Below are positions 40,711-48,404 of a stretch of 64,000 nucleotides of DNA, piece after piece (positions within the stretch are counted from its first letter, which is position 1; every line of letters starts with the position of its first letter). The notes beneath the pieces were generated by a model. The model was not told the origin of the DNA, did not search any database, and saw nothing but the letters and a program-made list of their open reading frames with translations. A program made the translations under genes and the position numbers. This DNA is from Modestobacter sp. VKM Ac-2982 (lineage in GTDB: Bacteria > Actinomycetota > Actinomycetes > Mycobacteriales > Geodermatophilaceae). The DNA is taken from NCBI RefSeq assembly GCF_026967935.1, contig NZ_JAPVBL010000003.1, positions 124,001 to 188,000 of the forward strand, read 5' to 3'.

Positions 40711-42378
40711 GTGCGTCTCACGTCCCCGTCCCGTCGTGCAGCCGGCCTGCTGGCCGTCACGGCGATCGGCCTGTCCACCGCAGTCCTCAGCGTCACCGGC
40801 ATCGCCTCGGCCGCGACGACGACCCAGACCTTCTCCACCGACCCGGCGGCGAACGTCGACCACGCCGGCGCCAGCCAGATCACCATGGCGGGCTCCTGCA
40901 CCGTCGACTGGGTGCTCGATGGCGCGGCCGGTGGCAGCAGCGACACCAGTGGGACCCCCGGCGCGGGCGTCTCCGGCAGCCGCGTCGCCACCTCGACGAC
41001 GGCGGCGGACGGCGATGTCTTCCAGCTCTACGCCGGCAACCAGGGCGGGGACGCCGACGGGACCGTCCCGCAGGTGGGCACCGGTGGCACGAACGCCTCC
41101 GGCGTCGCGAACACCGCAGGGCTGGACGGCGTCGAGACCCTCGACCCGAACAATTCGGCGGTCGTCCTGACCTATGGCGGCGGCGGTGGCTCGGCGTCCG
41201 TGGTCACCGGTGCCAACGGCTTCGTGGTGAGCGCGAAGGGTGGCGACGGTGCCGACTCTCCGAGCACTGGCGGAGGGACCGACTCCGCGGCCGCCACCGC
41301 ATCGCCGGTGACCGGCGCGGGCGTCATCAGCGGCTCGTACACCTGCACCACTGTCGACCCGGTCGTGACCGCACCGAGCGCACCGGTGATCTCCAGCTAC
41401 GTGGAGACCGGTGACACCACCGCCAAGCTGCGCTTCACCCCGGGCGCCCAGGGCACTGCCGTGCCGTCGAGCTGGCAGTACCAGCTGGACGGCGGTTCGT
41501 GGACGACCTTCACCCCGGGCTTCACCAACAACGACGACCTGACCGCGACGCTCACCGGCCTCACCAACCTCCAGACGTACTCGGTCGCCCTGCGTGCGGT
41601 CAGCGCTGACGGCAACGGCGCCGCCAGCGCCCCCGTGAAGGTCACGCCGTACCGCATGGTGGCTGCTCCGGCCGGCGTCACCGCATCGGTCGGCCTCACT
41701 GCGCTCCGGATCTCCTGGACCCCGCCGGCCGACGCCAGCGGCATCGTCGGGTACGAGGCCTTCGCCATCCCGGCCGGTGCCCAGAGCAGTGCCGACGTCG
41801 TGCTGTGCACCACCGCGTCCGCGACCGCGACGTCCTGCACGGTGGCCGTCAAGGCCGGCGTGAGCTACGAGTTCGGGGTCCGCGGCATCGACGCCGGCGG
41901 CAACCTCGGTGCGGGCGTCTTCGGTGAGAAGGCGACCGTCGTCGTCCCGGCCTCGGCCATCCCGGCTGCCCTGCCCAAGGCCGACGGTGTGCTGGTCAGC
42001 GACGACGCCGACGCCAAGATCGTCGCCGGCGAGAAGATCACCCTCTCCGGCACGGGCTACCTGCCCGGCTCCACCGTCGAGCTGATCATCTACTCCGACC
42101 CGGTCAAGCTCGGTGAGGTCACCGTCCTCGCCGACGGGACCTTCACTGCCACGGTGACCGTGCCGAAGGACCTGACCGACGGCGTCCACCACCTGGTCGC
42201 CTCGGGTGTCGACGCGAACGGCAACGTCCGCAACCTGGTCGTCGAGGTGACCGTCTCCGGAGGCACCGCCGTCCTGGCCTTCACCGGCTTCTCGCCGCTG
42301 CCGTTCATCGGTGCCGGTGTGCTGGCCCTCGGGGCCGGTGGCGGCCTGCTCGTCGCCTCGCGTCGCCGCGCGCAGTAA
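40711..42378 (+). CDS. Secreted cell-wall surface protein with LAXTG sorting signal
   Basis: A 555-residue protein. The signal peptide (about residues 1-35) ends GIASA/ATT. A glycine-rich region (about 60-205) resembles glycine-rich surface domains, followed by two fibronectin-III-like domains (about 225-310 and 320-410, with DASGIVGYEAF and YEFGVRGIDAGGN) and an Ig-like domain (about 430-520, GYLPGSTVELIIYS). The C-terminus is a sortase signal: LAFTG, a hydrophobic helix, then SRRRAQ. LAXTG is the motif of class E sortases, and srtE is at 28627. It is probably peptidoglycan-linked. The GTG at 40711 has GGGAGA upstream. Confidence 0.87.
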   Translation: MRLTSPSRRAAGLLAVTAIGLSTAVLSVTGIASAATTTQTFSTDPAANVDHAGASQITMAGSCTVDWVLDGAAGGSSDTSGTPGAGVSGSRVATSTTAADGDVFQLYAGNQGGDADGTVPQVGTGGTNASGVANTAGLDGVETLDPNNSAVVLTYGGGGGSASVVTGANGFVVSAKGGDGADSPSTGGGTDSAAATASPVTGAGVISGSYTCTTVDPVVTAPSAPVISSYVETGDTTAKLRFTPGAQGTAVPSSWQYQLDGGSWTTFTPGFTNNDDLTATLTGLTNLQTYSVALRAVSADGNGAASAPVKVTPYRMVAAPAGVTASVGLTALRISWTPPADASGIVGYEAFAIPAGAQSSADVVLCTTASATATSCTVAVKAGVSYEFGVRGIDAGGNLGAGVFGEKATVVVPASAIPAALPKADGVLVSDDADAKIVAGEKITLSGTGYLPGSTVELIIYSDPVKLGEVTVLADGTFTATVTVPKDLTDGVHHLVASGVDANGNVRNLVVEVTVSGGTAVLAFTGFSPLPFIGAGVLALGAGGGLLVASRRRAQ

Positions 42379-42397
42379 TCCCGCTCGCTGCACCACT

Positions 42398-42431
42398 CCG
42401 GCCCCGTCCCGCTTCTGCGGGGCGGGGCCGG
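42398..42431 (+). terminator. Terminator hairpin of surface-protein gene
   Basis: A 15-bp stem (CCGGCCCCGTCCCGC/GCGGGGCGGGGCCGG) with one G-U pair and a TTCT tetraloop starts 20 bases past the stop at 42378. It is strong even without a U-tract. Confidence 0.75.
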
Positions 42432-42468
42432 ACCCGTTCCAGGCCGGGGCGCTAGCCTCGGACCGCCG

Positions 42469-42559
42469 GGAGGGCTCGCCTAGTGGCCGATGGCGGCGGT
42501 CTTGAAAACCGCTAAGAGTTCACAGCTCTTCGTGGGTTCGAATCCCACGCCCTCCGCCA
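42469..42559 (+). tRNA. tRNA-Ser (anticodon UGA)
   Basis: A class II tRNA with a 7-bp acceptor stem GGAGGGC/GCCCTCC, a D-arm, anticodon loop CTTGAAA (anticodon TGA at 42503-42505), a long variable arm (AGAGTTCACAGCTCTT region), T-arm GTGGGTTCGAATCCCAC, discriminator G and encoded CCA (42557-42559). It reads UCA/UCG-type serine codons. No integrase or attachment-site duplication lies nearby. Confidence 0.97.
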
Positions 42560-42585
42560 TGTGATGTCTCAGGACATCCCGGACG

Positions 42586-42612
42586 CCTGGACCCACGGAT
42601 CGTGGGTCCAGG
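42586..42612 (+). terminator. Terminator hairpin after tRNA-Ser
   Basis: A perfect 12-bp stem (CCTGGACCCACG/CGTGGGTCCAGG) with a GAT triloop, followed by AGTCTCTC, begins 27 bases past the tRNA CCA end. Confidence 0.75.
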
Positions 42613-42708
42613 AGTCTCTCATGTGCGGCTCGGTCCGCCCCTGCGCACGGGGGTGGCTCAACCCAGGTCACCGGGGCGTTGCGTTCTGCTCACGGGCGCG
42701 CCACCCCC

Positions 42709-42743
42709 TTGACAGTTGTTTGTAAGGACGGTTGCCTAACAAA
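42709..42743 (+). promoter_or_regulatory. Promoter and ROK-type operator of the amino-sugar operon
   Basis: A consensus -35 TTGACA (42709-42714) is followed by an inverted repeat, TTTGTAAGG (42719-42727) and CCTAACAAA (42735-42743), with one mismatch and a 7-bp spacer. The -10 must lie inside the repeat; its exact bases are unclear. Such AT-rich TTTGTTAGG-type arms are like operators of ROK repressors, and the repressor gene starts two bases later, so autorepression is likely. Confidence 0.7.
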
Positions 42744-42744
42744 T

Positions 42745-43923
42745 GTGACCGCCGTCGCAGACCCCCCGCAGCCCAGGCGAGCGCTGCGCTCCACCGCCAA
42801 GGTGCTGCCCGAGCACGCCCGGGCGAGCAACCGCTCGATGGTGCTCCAGCTGCTCTTCCACGCCGGGCCGCGGTCGAGGGCCGAGCTGGCCCGCGCGACC
42901 GGGCTGACCCGGGTGACGATCTCCGACCTCGTCGCCTCCCTGCTCGCCCAGGGCCTGGTGACCGAGCTGGGCCAGCAGGCCGACGGCAAGGTCGGCAAGC
43001 CCGGCACGCTGGTCGGCCTGGACGCCGAGGCCTTCCAGATCGTCGCCGTCGACCTGGCCGACGACGAGCGGGTGCACGGTGCGGTGCTCGACCTCTCCGG
43101 CGCCGTCCGGGAGCGCCGGACGGCGCCGGTCGGCGGCTGCACCGGCGCCGCGGCCGTCGAGGTGCTGCTGGGGCTCTGCCGGGAGCTCGTGGCGGCGACC
43201 ACCCGCCCGGTGCTCGGGGTGGGCGTGGGCTCCCCGGGCGTCATCGACCTCTCCGGCCGGGTGCTGCAGGCCCCGAACCGCGGCTGGTACGACCTGCCGC
43301 TGGCCGAGCAGCTGAGCGCGGCGCTGGAGCTGCCGGTGCACGTGGCCAACGACGCGGACACCGCCGCGCTGGGGGAGTTCACCTGGGGTGGCGCCTCCGG
43401 CAACGGCCTGCTCGTGCTCACCGTCGGCGGTGGCGTGGGCGCCGGCATCGTGCTGGACGGCGCCCTCGTCCAGGGCAACGAGCACGCCGCCGGTGAGCTC
43501 GGGCACGTCACCGCCCTCGACGAGCGCGACGAGCACGACCGGGCCCCGCTCGGCCGCCCCGAGCTCTGCGCCTGCGGGCGCCGCGGCTGCCTGGAGACGG
43601 TGCTGTCCGTGCCGGCGATGCGCCGGCGGATCGCCGGGCTCGACGCAGCCGGCCGGAACGACGCGCTGGCCTCGGTCGGCCGCCGGCTGGGCATCGTGCT
43701 GGCCCCGGTGGTCAGCGCCCTGAACCTCTCCGAGGTCGTGCTCTGCGGCCCGGAGGAACTGCTGGGTGGACCCCTGCGCGACGCAGCGCTGGCCACCCTG
43801 CGCGAACGCACCATCCCGGTCGTCAGCAGCCACGTCCAGCTGCGGATGACCTCGCTCGGCGAGCACGGTGCCCTGTCCGGGGCCGCCGTGCTCGTGCTGT
43901 CCGGTCAGCTCGGGGTCACGTGA
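42745..43923 (+). CDS. ROK family transcriptional repressor
   Basis: A 392-residue regulator. It has an N-terminal winged helix (about 32-95; RAELARATGLTRVTISDLVASL) and a ROK sugar-binding domain with LGVGVGSPGVIDLSG, NDADTAALGE, GGGVGAGIVLDG and the zinc-site CACGRRGCLE (about 272). The ROK domain lacks a clear kinase phosphate-1 loop, as expected for NagC/XylR-type regulators that bind an (amino) sugar or its phosphate. The start is set at GTG 42745, just past the operator; this implies an almost leaderless mRNA. It leads the sugar operon and probably represses it until substrate appears. Confidence 0.87.
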   Translation: MTAVADPPQPRRALRSTAKVLPEHARASNRSMVLQLLFHAGPRSRAELARATGLTRVTISDLVASLLAQGLVTELGQQADGKVGKPGTLVGLDAEAFQIVAVDLADDERVHGAVLDLSGAVRERRTAPVGGCTGAAAVEVLLGLCRELVAATTRPVLGVGVGSPGVIDLSGRVLQAPNRGWYDLPLAEQLSAALELPVHVANDADTAALGEFTWGGASGNGLLVLTVGGGVGAGIVLDGALVQGNEHAAGELGHVTALDERDEHDRAPLGRPELCACGRRGCLETVLSVPAMRRRIAGLDAAGRNDALASVGRRLGIVLAPVVSALNLSEVVLCGPEELLGGPLRDAALATLRERTIPVVSSHVQLRMTSLGEHGALSGAAVLVLSGQLGVT

Positions 43924-44062
43924 CCTCGCGAACGCGGTCACGCGACCTGGGTGGTGGTGCACCCAGGCGACGACCCCGAGCCGACCTCCTGCACGTCGGG
44001 AGAGCACGCCCCCTGGAACGGCGCTGTCCGGCACCGTCCCCGCATCGGGAAGGAACCCCAAC

Positions 44063-45400
44063 ATGAAGAGCGTACGCACGAGCGGCCTGGCCGCTCTGGC
44101 TGTCGGGATGCTGGCGCTGACCGCCTGCGGCGGCGGGGACGCCGCAGGTGACGAGGGTGGTGGCGGCGGGGGAGAGGTGCGGCTGTGGCTCGCCGGCTCC
44201 GACACCCCGCAGGAGCTGCGGGACCACCTGGTCGAGACCTTCGAGGCCCAGCACCCCGACTCGACCCTGGTGATCGAGGAGCAGGACTGGAACGGGCTCG
44301 TCCCTCGGCTGCAGACGGCACTGACGTCGGAGAGCCAGACGCCGGACCTGGTGGAGATCGGCAACACGCAGAGCCCGACGTTCACCTACGCCGGTGCCTT
44401 CAGCGACATCAGCGACATGTACGACGAGCTCGGCGGTGACGACCTGCTGCAGGGCTTCGTCGACGCCGGCACGGTCGACGACACGCTCTACGCGGTGCCC
44501 TACTACTCCGGCGCCCGCGCGGTCTTCTACAACAAGGAGCTCTTCGCCGCCGCTGGGGTCGAGGTGCCCACCACCTTGGCCGAGTTCACCGAGGTCGCCC
44601 AGACCCTCCAGCAGGCCAACCCGACCGGGGCGCCCAGCTTCTCCGGGTTCTGGCTGCCCGGCCAGGACTGGTACAACGGCGTCGCCTGGCTGAACAGCCA
44701 CGGCGGCGAGCTGGCCGTCGAGGAGGACGGCGAGTGGACCGGGGCGCTGTCCAGCCCCGAGTCGCAGGAGGGGCTGGCCGCGGTCCAGGAGCTGTTCGCC
44801 ACCGCCACCAGCGCACCGCGGGACGCCGACTCCAACGAGCCGTGGATCGCCTTCAACAACGGAGAAGCGGCCATGTTCTCCGCTCCGACGTGGGCCCGCT
44901 GGAGCATCGACCTGCCCGAGTGCAACAAGGGCGTGGCCGCCGACGACGAGTCCGAGGCGGCGAAGGCGCTGCTGGCCGAGCAGCAGGCCTGCAACGAGGA
45001 GAAGACCGGCATCTTCGCCCTCCCCGGTCTGGAGGAGGGCTCGGTCGCGCCGGTGTTCGCCGGTGGCTCGAACATCGGCATCCCGGCGAAGTCGGGCAAC
45101 CAGGAGCTGGCCCGGGACCTGCTGCGGATCATCTTCAGCCCCGAGTACCAGACGATGCTGGCCGAGAACGGGCTGATCCCGGGCAACACCGAGTACGCCG
45201 ACGCGCTCGGCGACGACGTCTACGCCCAGGCGGCGCTGGCCGCGGCGGTCGACGCCGAGCTGACGCCGCCGGCCGAGAAGTGGGCCGACGTCGAAGGCGC
45301 CCGGATCCTGGAGGACCTCTTCCAGGAGATCGCCAGCGGCACCGACCCGGCCACGGCCGCGGCCGAGGCGGACGAGCTGATCACCGACACGCTCAACTGA
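44063..45400 (+). CDS. ABC sugar-transporter substrate-binding lipoprotein
   Basis: A 445-residue extracellular solute-binding protein (family 1). The lipoprotein signal ends MLALTACGGG, with the lipidated Cys at about residue 22. Family landmarks are EVRLWLAGSD, PDLVEIGNTQ, LYAVPYYSGARAVFYNKELF (the conserved sugar-binding-protein segment), FNNGEAAMFSAPTWA and FAGGSNIGIPAKS. It captures oligosaccharides outside the membrane for the two permeases downstream. The gene neighbours (ROK regulator, ROK kinase, NagZ-like glycosidase) suggest GlcNAc-containing sugars. It is separated from the permeases by a large hairpin (45418-45479). Confidence 0.92.
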   Translation: MKSVRTSGLAALAVGMLALTACGGGDAAGDEGGGGGGEVRLWLAGSDTPQELRDHLVETFEAQHPDSTLVIEEQDWNGLVPRLQTALTSESQTPDLVEIGNTQSPTFTYAGAFSDISDMYDELGGDDLLQGFVDAGTVDDTLYAVPYYSGARAVFYNKELFAAAGVEVPTTLAEFTEVAQTLQQANPTGAPSFSGFWLPGQDWYNGVAWLNSHGGELAVEEDGEWTGALSSPESQEGLAAVQELFATATSAPRDADSNEPWIAFNNGEAAMFSAPTWARWSIDLPECNKGVAADDESEAAKALLAEQQACNEEKTGIFALPGLEEGSVAPVFAGGSNIGIPAKSGNQELARDLLRIIFSPEYQTMLAENGLIPGNTEYADALGDDVYAQAALAAAVDAELTPPAEKWADVEGARILEDLFQEIASGTDPATAAAEADELITDTLN

Positions 45401-45417
45401 CCGCCTGACCTCGTCCG

Positions 45418-45479
45418 CCGGGGGCGCGATCGCGCCCGCCCGCCGTCCGGTGCCCACGCGCCGCGATCGCGTCCCCCGG
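45418..45479 (+). promoter_or_regulatory. Intra-operon hairpin between binding protein and permeases
   Basis: Arms of 17 and 18 bases (45418-45434 and 45462-45479; CCGGGGGCGCGATCGCG and its near-complement with one inserted base) form a long stem. In ABC operons such hairpins stabilise the binding-protein mRNA and lower permease expression; that role is inferred. Confidence 0.65.
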
Positions 45480-45508
45480 CCCGGTCCTGCCCGGATCCAG
45501 GAGCCCCC

Positions 45509-46495
45509 ATGTCCGCGCCACCCGCACCTGCGACGACCGCGCCCGCCGCGCCCCGCACACCGCACCCGGCGACCGGGAGCAGCCCCGCGACCCCCCGGCG
45601 TCGGCGGAGACCGCTCCGCTCCCGCCTGGGGCCCTACCTCCTGCTCGTCCCGGCCCTGGTCCCGCTCGCGGTGGGCCTGGGCTACCCGCTGGTCCGGCAG
45701 TTCGTGTTCTCGTTCCAGGAGTACGGCCTGGCCCAGCAGTTCGGCCGCCCGGCCGAGTGGGTGGGCCTGGACAACTACGCCACCCTGCTCTCCGACCCCT
45801 ACGTCTGGGGGGTGATCGCCCGGTCGATCGCCTTCTGCCTGGTCAACGCGGCGCTGACCATGGCGCTGGGCATCGCCCTGGCGGTGCTGATGACCAAGGT
45901 CGGCCGGGGCGCCCGGATCACCCTGCAGGTCGGCATGCTGCTGGCCTGGGGCACCCCGGTGCTGGCCACGATGACCGTCTGGCAGTGGCTGTTCGACTCC
46001 CAGTACGGCGTCGTCAACTGGGTGCTGGCCGGGCCGCTGGGGATGGAGGGGCAGCGCGGCCACTCGTGGCTGATCGAGCCGCTGTCCTTCTACGCGGTCG
46101 CCACGGTGATCGTGGTCTGGATGAGCGTGCCGTTCGTCGTCTTCACCGTCTACGCCGGGCTGCTGCAGGTGCCCGAGGAGTGCATGGAGGCCGCCCAGCT
46201 CGACGGGGCGAGCAGCTGGCAGCGGCTGTGGGGGCTGGCGCTGCCGATGATCAAGCCGGTGCTGTTCGTGGTGGCCCTGTTGCAGGTGATCTGGGACCTG
46301 CGGGTGTTCACCCAGATCCACGTGCTGCAGCGGGCCGGCGCGCCGACCCGGGAGACCCACCTGCTGGGCACCTACATCTACTCGCTGTCCAAGGAGTTCT
46401 CGATGGCCGGGGCGATGGCCACGATCATGCTGGTGATCACGCTGGTGCTGACCACCGCCTACATCCGCCGGATGCTGCGCGAGGAGGAGGCGTGA
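45509..46495 (+). CDS. ABC sugar-transporter permease 1 (MalF type)
   Basis: A 328-residue inner-membrane permease with a Pro/Ala/Arg-rich cytoplasmic N-terminus (about 1-38) and six predicted TM segments. The EAA loop is VPEECMEAAQLDGASSWQRLWGLALPMIKP in order (about residues 220-249), where the ATPase docks. It pairs with permease 2. The ATG at 45509 has a CAGGAG site, and the stop overlaps the next GTG. No ATPase gene is in the operon. Confidence 0.92.
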   Translation: MSAPPAPATTAPAAPRTPHPATGSSPATPRRRRRPLRSRLGPYLLLVPALVPLAVGLGYPLVRQFVFSFQEYGLAQQFGRPAEWVGLDNYATLLSDPYVWGVIARSIAFCLVNAALTMALGIALAVLMTKVGRGARITLQVGMLLAWGTPVLATMTVWQWLFDSQYGVVNWVLAGPLGMEGQRGHSWLIEPLSFYAVATVIVVWMSVPFVVFTVYAGLLQVPEECMEAAQLDGASSWQRLWGLALPMIKPVLFVVALLQVIWDLRVFTQIHVLQRAGAPTRETHLLGTYIYSLSKEFSMAGAMATIMLVITLVLTTAYIRRMLREEEA

Positions 46496-47400
46496 CCTCC
46501 GTCGTCCCGCCGCCGGCCACCGCGGTGCCGGCCAGGGCCCGGGAGGTGCCCGCCCGGCGTCGTCCGCGTCGCCGGGGCACCACGACCCGCCGGCTGCTCG
46601 GCGTGCTGGCGGTCCTGACCGCGCTGGTCTGGGTCTTCCCGGTCTACTGGATGATCAACAGCGCGTTCCTGCCGACCAACCGGCTGCGCACCCCGGAGCC
46701 GTCGTTCCTGCCCTTCGGCGGCACCCTGTCGAACTTCCGCCGGGTGCTCACCGACCCGTCGTTCTACGACGCCTTCAGGGTCTCCCTGGCCGTCACCGGG
46801 CTGACCCTGGCCGCCGCGATCCTCTTCGCGTTCGTCGCGGCGCTGGCGATCAGCCGGTTCCGGTTCCGCGGCCGCAAGAGCTTCATCGTGACGGTGCTGG
46901 TCGTGCAGATGATCCCGGCCGAGGGGCTGTTCATCTCCCAGTACCAGATGCTGGACACCTGGCAGCTGGTCAACTCGGTGGTGGGCCTGTCGATCGTCTA
47001 CGTCGCCGCCGTCCTGCCGTTCACGATCTGGATGCTGCGCGGCTTCGTCAGCGGCGTGCCGATCGAGCTGGAGGAGGCCGCGATGATGGACGGGCTGTCG
47101 CGGACCGGGGCCTTCTTCCGGATCACCTTCCCGCTGTTGGCCCCGGGGCTGGTCGCCTCCGGCGTCTACGGGTTCCTGCAGGCGTGGAACGAGTACACCC
47201 TCGCGCTGGTGGTGATGACCGACCCGGCCGAGCGGACCCTGCCGCTGTGGCTGCAGGGCCTGGTCGAGGCCAACCGGGCCACCGACTGGGGGGTGGTCAT
47301 GGCCGGAGCGGCGGTGATCACCGTGCCGGTCATCCTGTTCTTCCTGTTCGTCCAGCGACGGATGAGCTCCGGTCTGGTGGCCGGGGCGGTGAAGGGGTGA
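46492..47400 (+). CDS. ABC sugar-transporter permease 2 (MalG type)
   Basis: A 302-residue permease with a basic cytoplasmic N-terminus (RRRPRRRGTTTRR) and six TM segments. The MalG-type PVYWMINSAF sequence follows the first helix, and the EAA loop is PIELEEAAMMDGLSRTGAFFRI then FPLLAPG (about residues 187-217). It forms the membrane pore with permease 1. It starts with GTG 46492 overlapping the previous stop (GTGA) and ends overlapping the kinase start in the same way. Confidence 0.92.
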   Translation: MTSVVPPPATAVPARAREVPARRRPRRRGTTTRRLLGVLAVLTALVWVFPVYWMINSAFLPTNRLRTPEPSFLPFGGTLSNFRRVLTDPSFYDAFRVSLAVTGLTLAAAILFAFVAALAISRFRFRGRKSFIVTVLVVQMIPAEGLFISQYQMLDTWQLVNSVVGLSIVYVAAVLPFTIWMLRGFVSGVPIELEEAAMMDGLSRTGAFFRITFPLLAPGLVASGVYGFLQAWNEYTLALVVMTDPAERTLPLWLQGLVEANRATDWGVVMAGAAVITVPVILFFLFVQRRMSSGLVAGAVKG

Positions 47401-48404
47401 CCGCGCTGCGGGCAGGCGAGGAGGTGGCTCCCCTCCGGACAGGTGCGAGCGGGTGGAGCGTCGGGCTGGACATCGGCGGCACCAAGGTGCTCGGGGTGCT
47501 GCTGGACGACGCCGCGACGGTGCGGGCCAGCGTGCGGGTGCCCAGCCGACCGGGCACCGAGGGCGTGGTCGGTGCCGCGGCCGAGGTGGTGGGGCAGCTG
47601 TGCCACACCGCCGGGATCGCGCCGGCCGGGCTGGCCGGAGTCGGCGCCGGGGTGCCCGGCCTGGTCGCCCCGCTGACCGGCGAGGTCTCCCATGCGGTCA
47701 ACCTCGGGATCTCAGAGCAGCCGGTCGCGCTGGCCCTGCTGCTGGCCGACCGGCTGGGGGGCGTGCCGGTGACCGTGGAGAACGACCTGAACGTCGCCGC
47801 GGTCGGCGCGGCCCGGGTGCTCGGCCTGGGCGGCGACCTCGCCTTCCTCTCCCTGGGCACCGGGGTGGCCGCCGGGCTGCTGCTCGGCGGGGAGCTGCGC
47901 CGCGGCCATCGCGGCGGCGCCGGGGAGATCGGGCACATCCCGCACGACCCGGCGGGCCCGCGCTGCCCGTGCGGCCAGCGTGGGTGCCTGGAGCTCTACG
48001 CCTCCGGGGCGGCGCTGGGCGCGGCCTGGCCGAGCCGCACCGGCCGGCCCGCCGCGGTGGAGCTGTTCGAGGCGGCCGCCGCCGGGGACCCGGCCGCCGT
48101 GCAGGTCCGGGACGCCTTCGCCGGGGCGGTCGCCGCTGCCGTCCGGCTGTTGGTGCTCACCTGCGACGTCGAGCACGTGGTGCTCGGTGGCGGGGTCGCC
48201 GAGGTGGGCGTCCCGCTGCTGGCTGCGGTGGCGCACCAGTCCCGGCGGCAGGCCTCGGGCTCGCCGTTCCTGGACAGCCTGCGGATCGCCGACCGGGTCC
48301 AGTTGGTGCCCGACGGGGTGCCGGTGGCCCCGATCGGGGCCGCGCTCGCCGTGCGGGACCGCGTCGCGGCGAACGGGCACCGCCGGGTGCCCACCCCGTC
48401 GTGA
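47397..48404 (+). CDS. ROK family sugar kinase (N-acetylglucosamine/glucose kinase-like)
   Basis: A 335-residue ATP-dependent sugar kinase. It has phosphate-1 loop GLDIGGTKVLGVLL (about residue 24), the catalytic Asp in VENDLNVAAVGA (about 129), LSLGTGVAAGLLLGG, the substrate-binding HRGGAGEIGHIPH and zinc-site CPCGQRGCLE (about 190). Unlike the ROK protein at 42745 it has no DNA-binding domain and has an intact ATP loop. GlcNAc or GlcNAc-like phosphorylation is inferred from the adjacent NagZ-like gene. It starts at GTG 47397 with a four-base overlap. Confidence 0.88.
   Translation: MTALRAGEEVAPLRTGASGWSVGLDIGGTKVLGVLLDDAATVRASVRVPSRPGTEGVVGAAAEVVGQLCHTAGIAPAGLAGVGAGVPGLVAPLTGEVSHAVNLGISEQPVALALLLADRLGGVPVTVENDLNVAAVGAARVLGLGGDLAFLSLGTGVAAGLLLGGELRRGHRGGAGEIGHIPHDPAGPRCPCGQRGCLELYASGAALGAAWPSRTGRPAAVELFEAAAAGDPAAVQVRDAFAGAVAAAVRLLVLTCDVEHVVLGGGVAEVGVPLLAAVAHQSRRQASGSPFLDSLRIADRVQLVPDGVPVAPIGAALAVRDRVAANGHRRVPTPS

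Noticed and set aside
42469..42612. tRNA-Ser considered as the attachment site of an integrated element.
   Set aside because: No integrase, no duplicated tRNA 3' end within the window, and the genes on both sides look like normal chromosomal genes.
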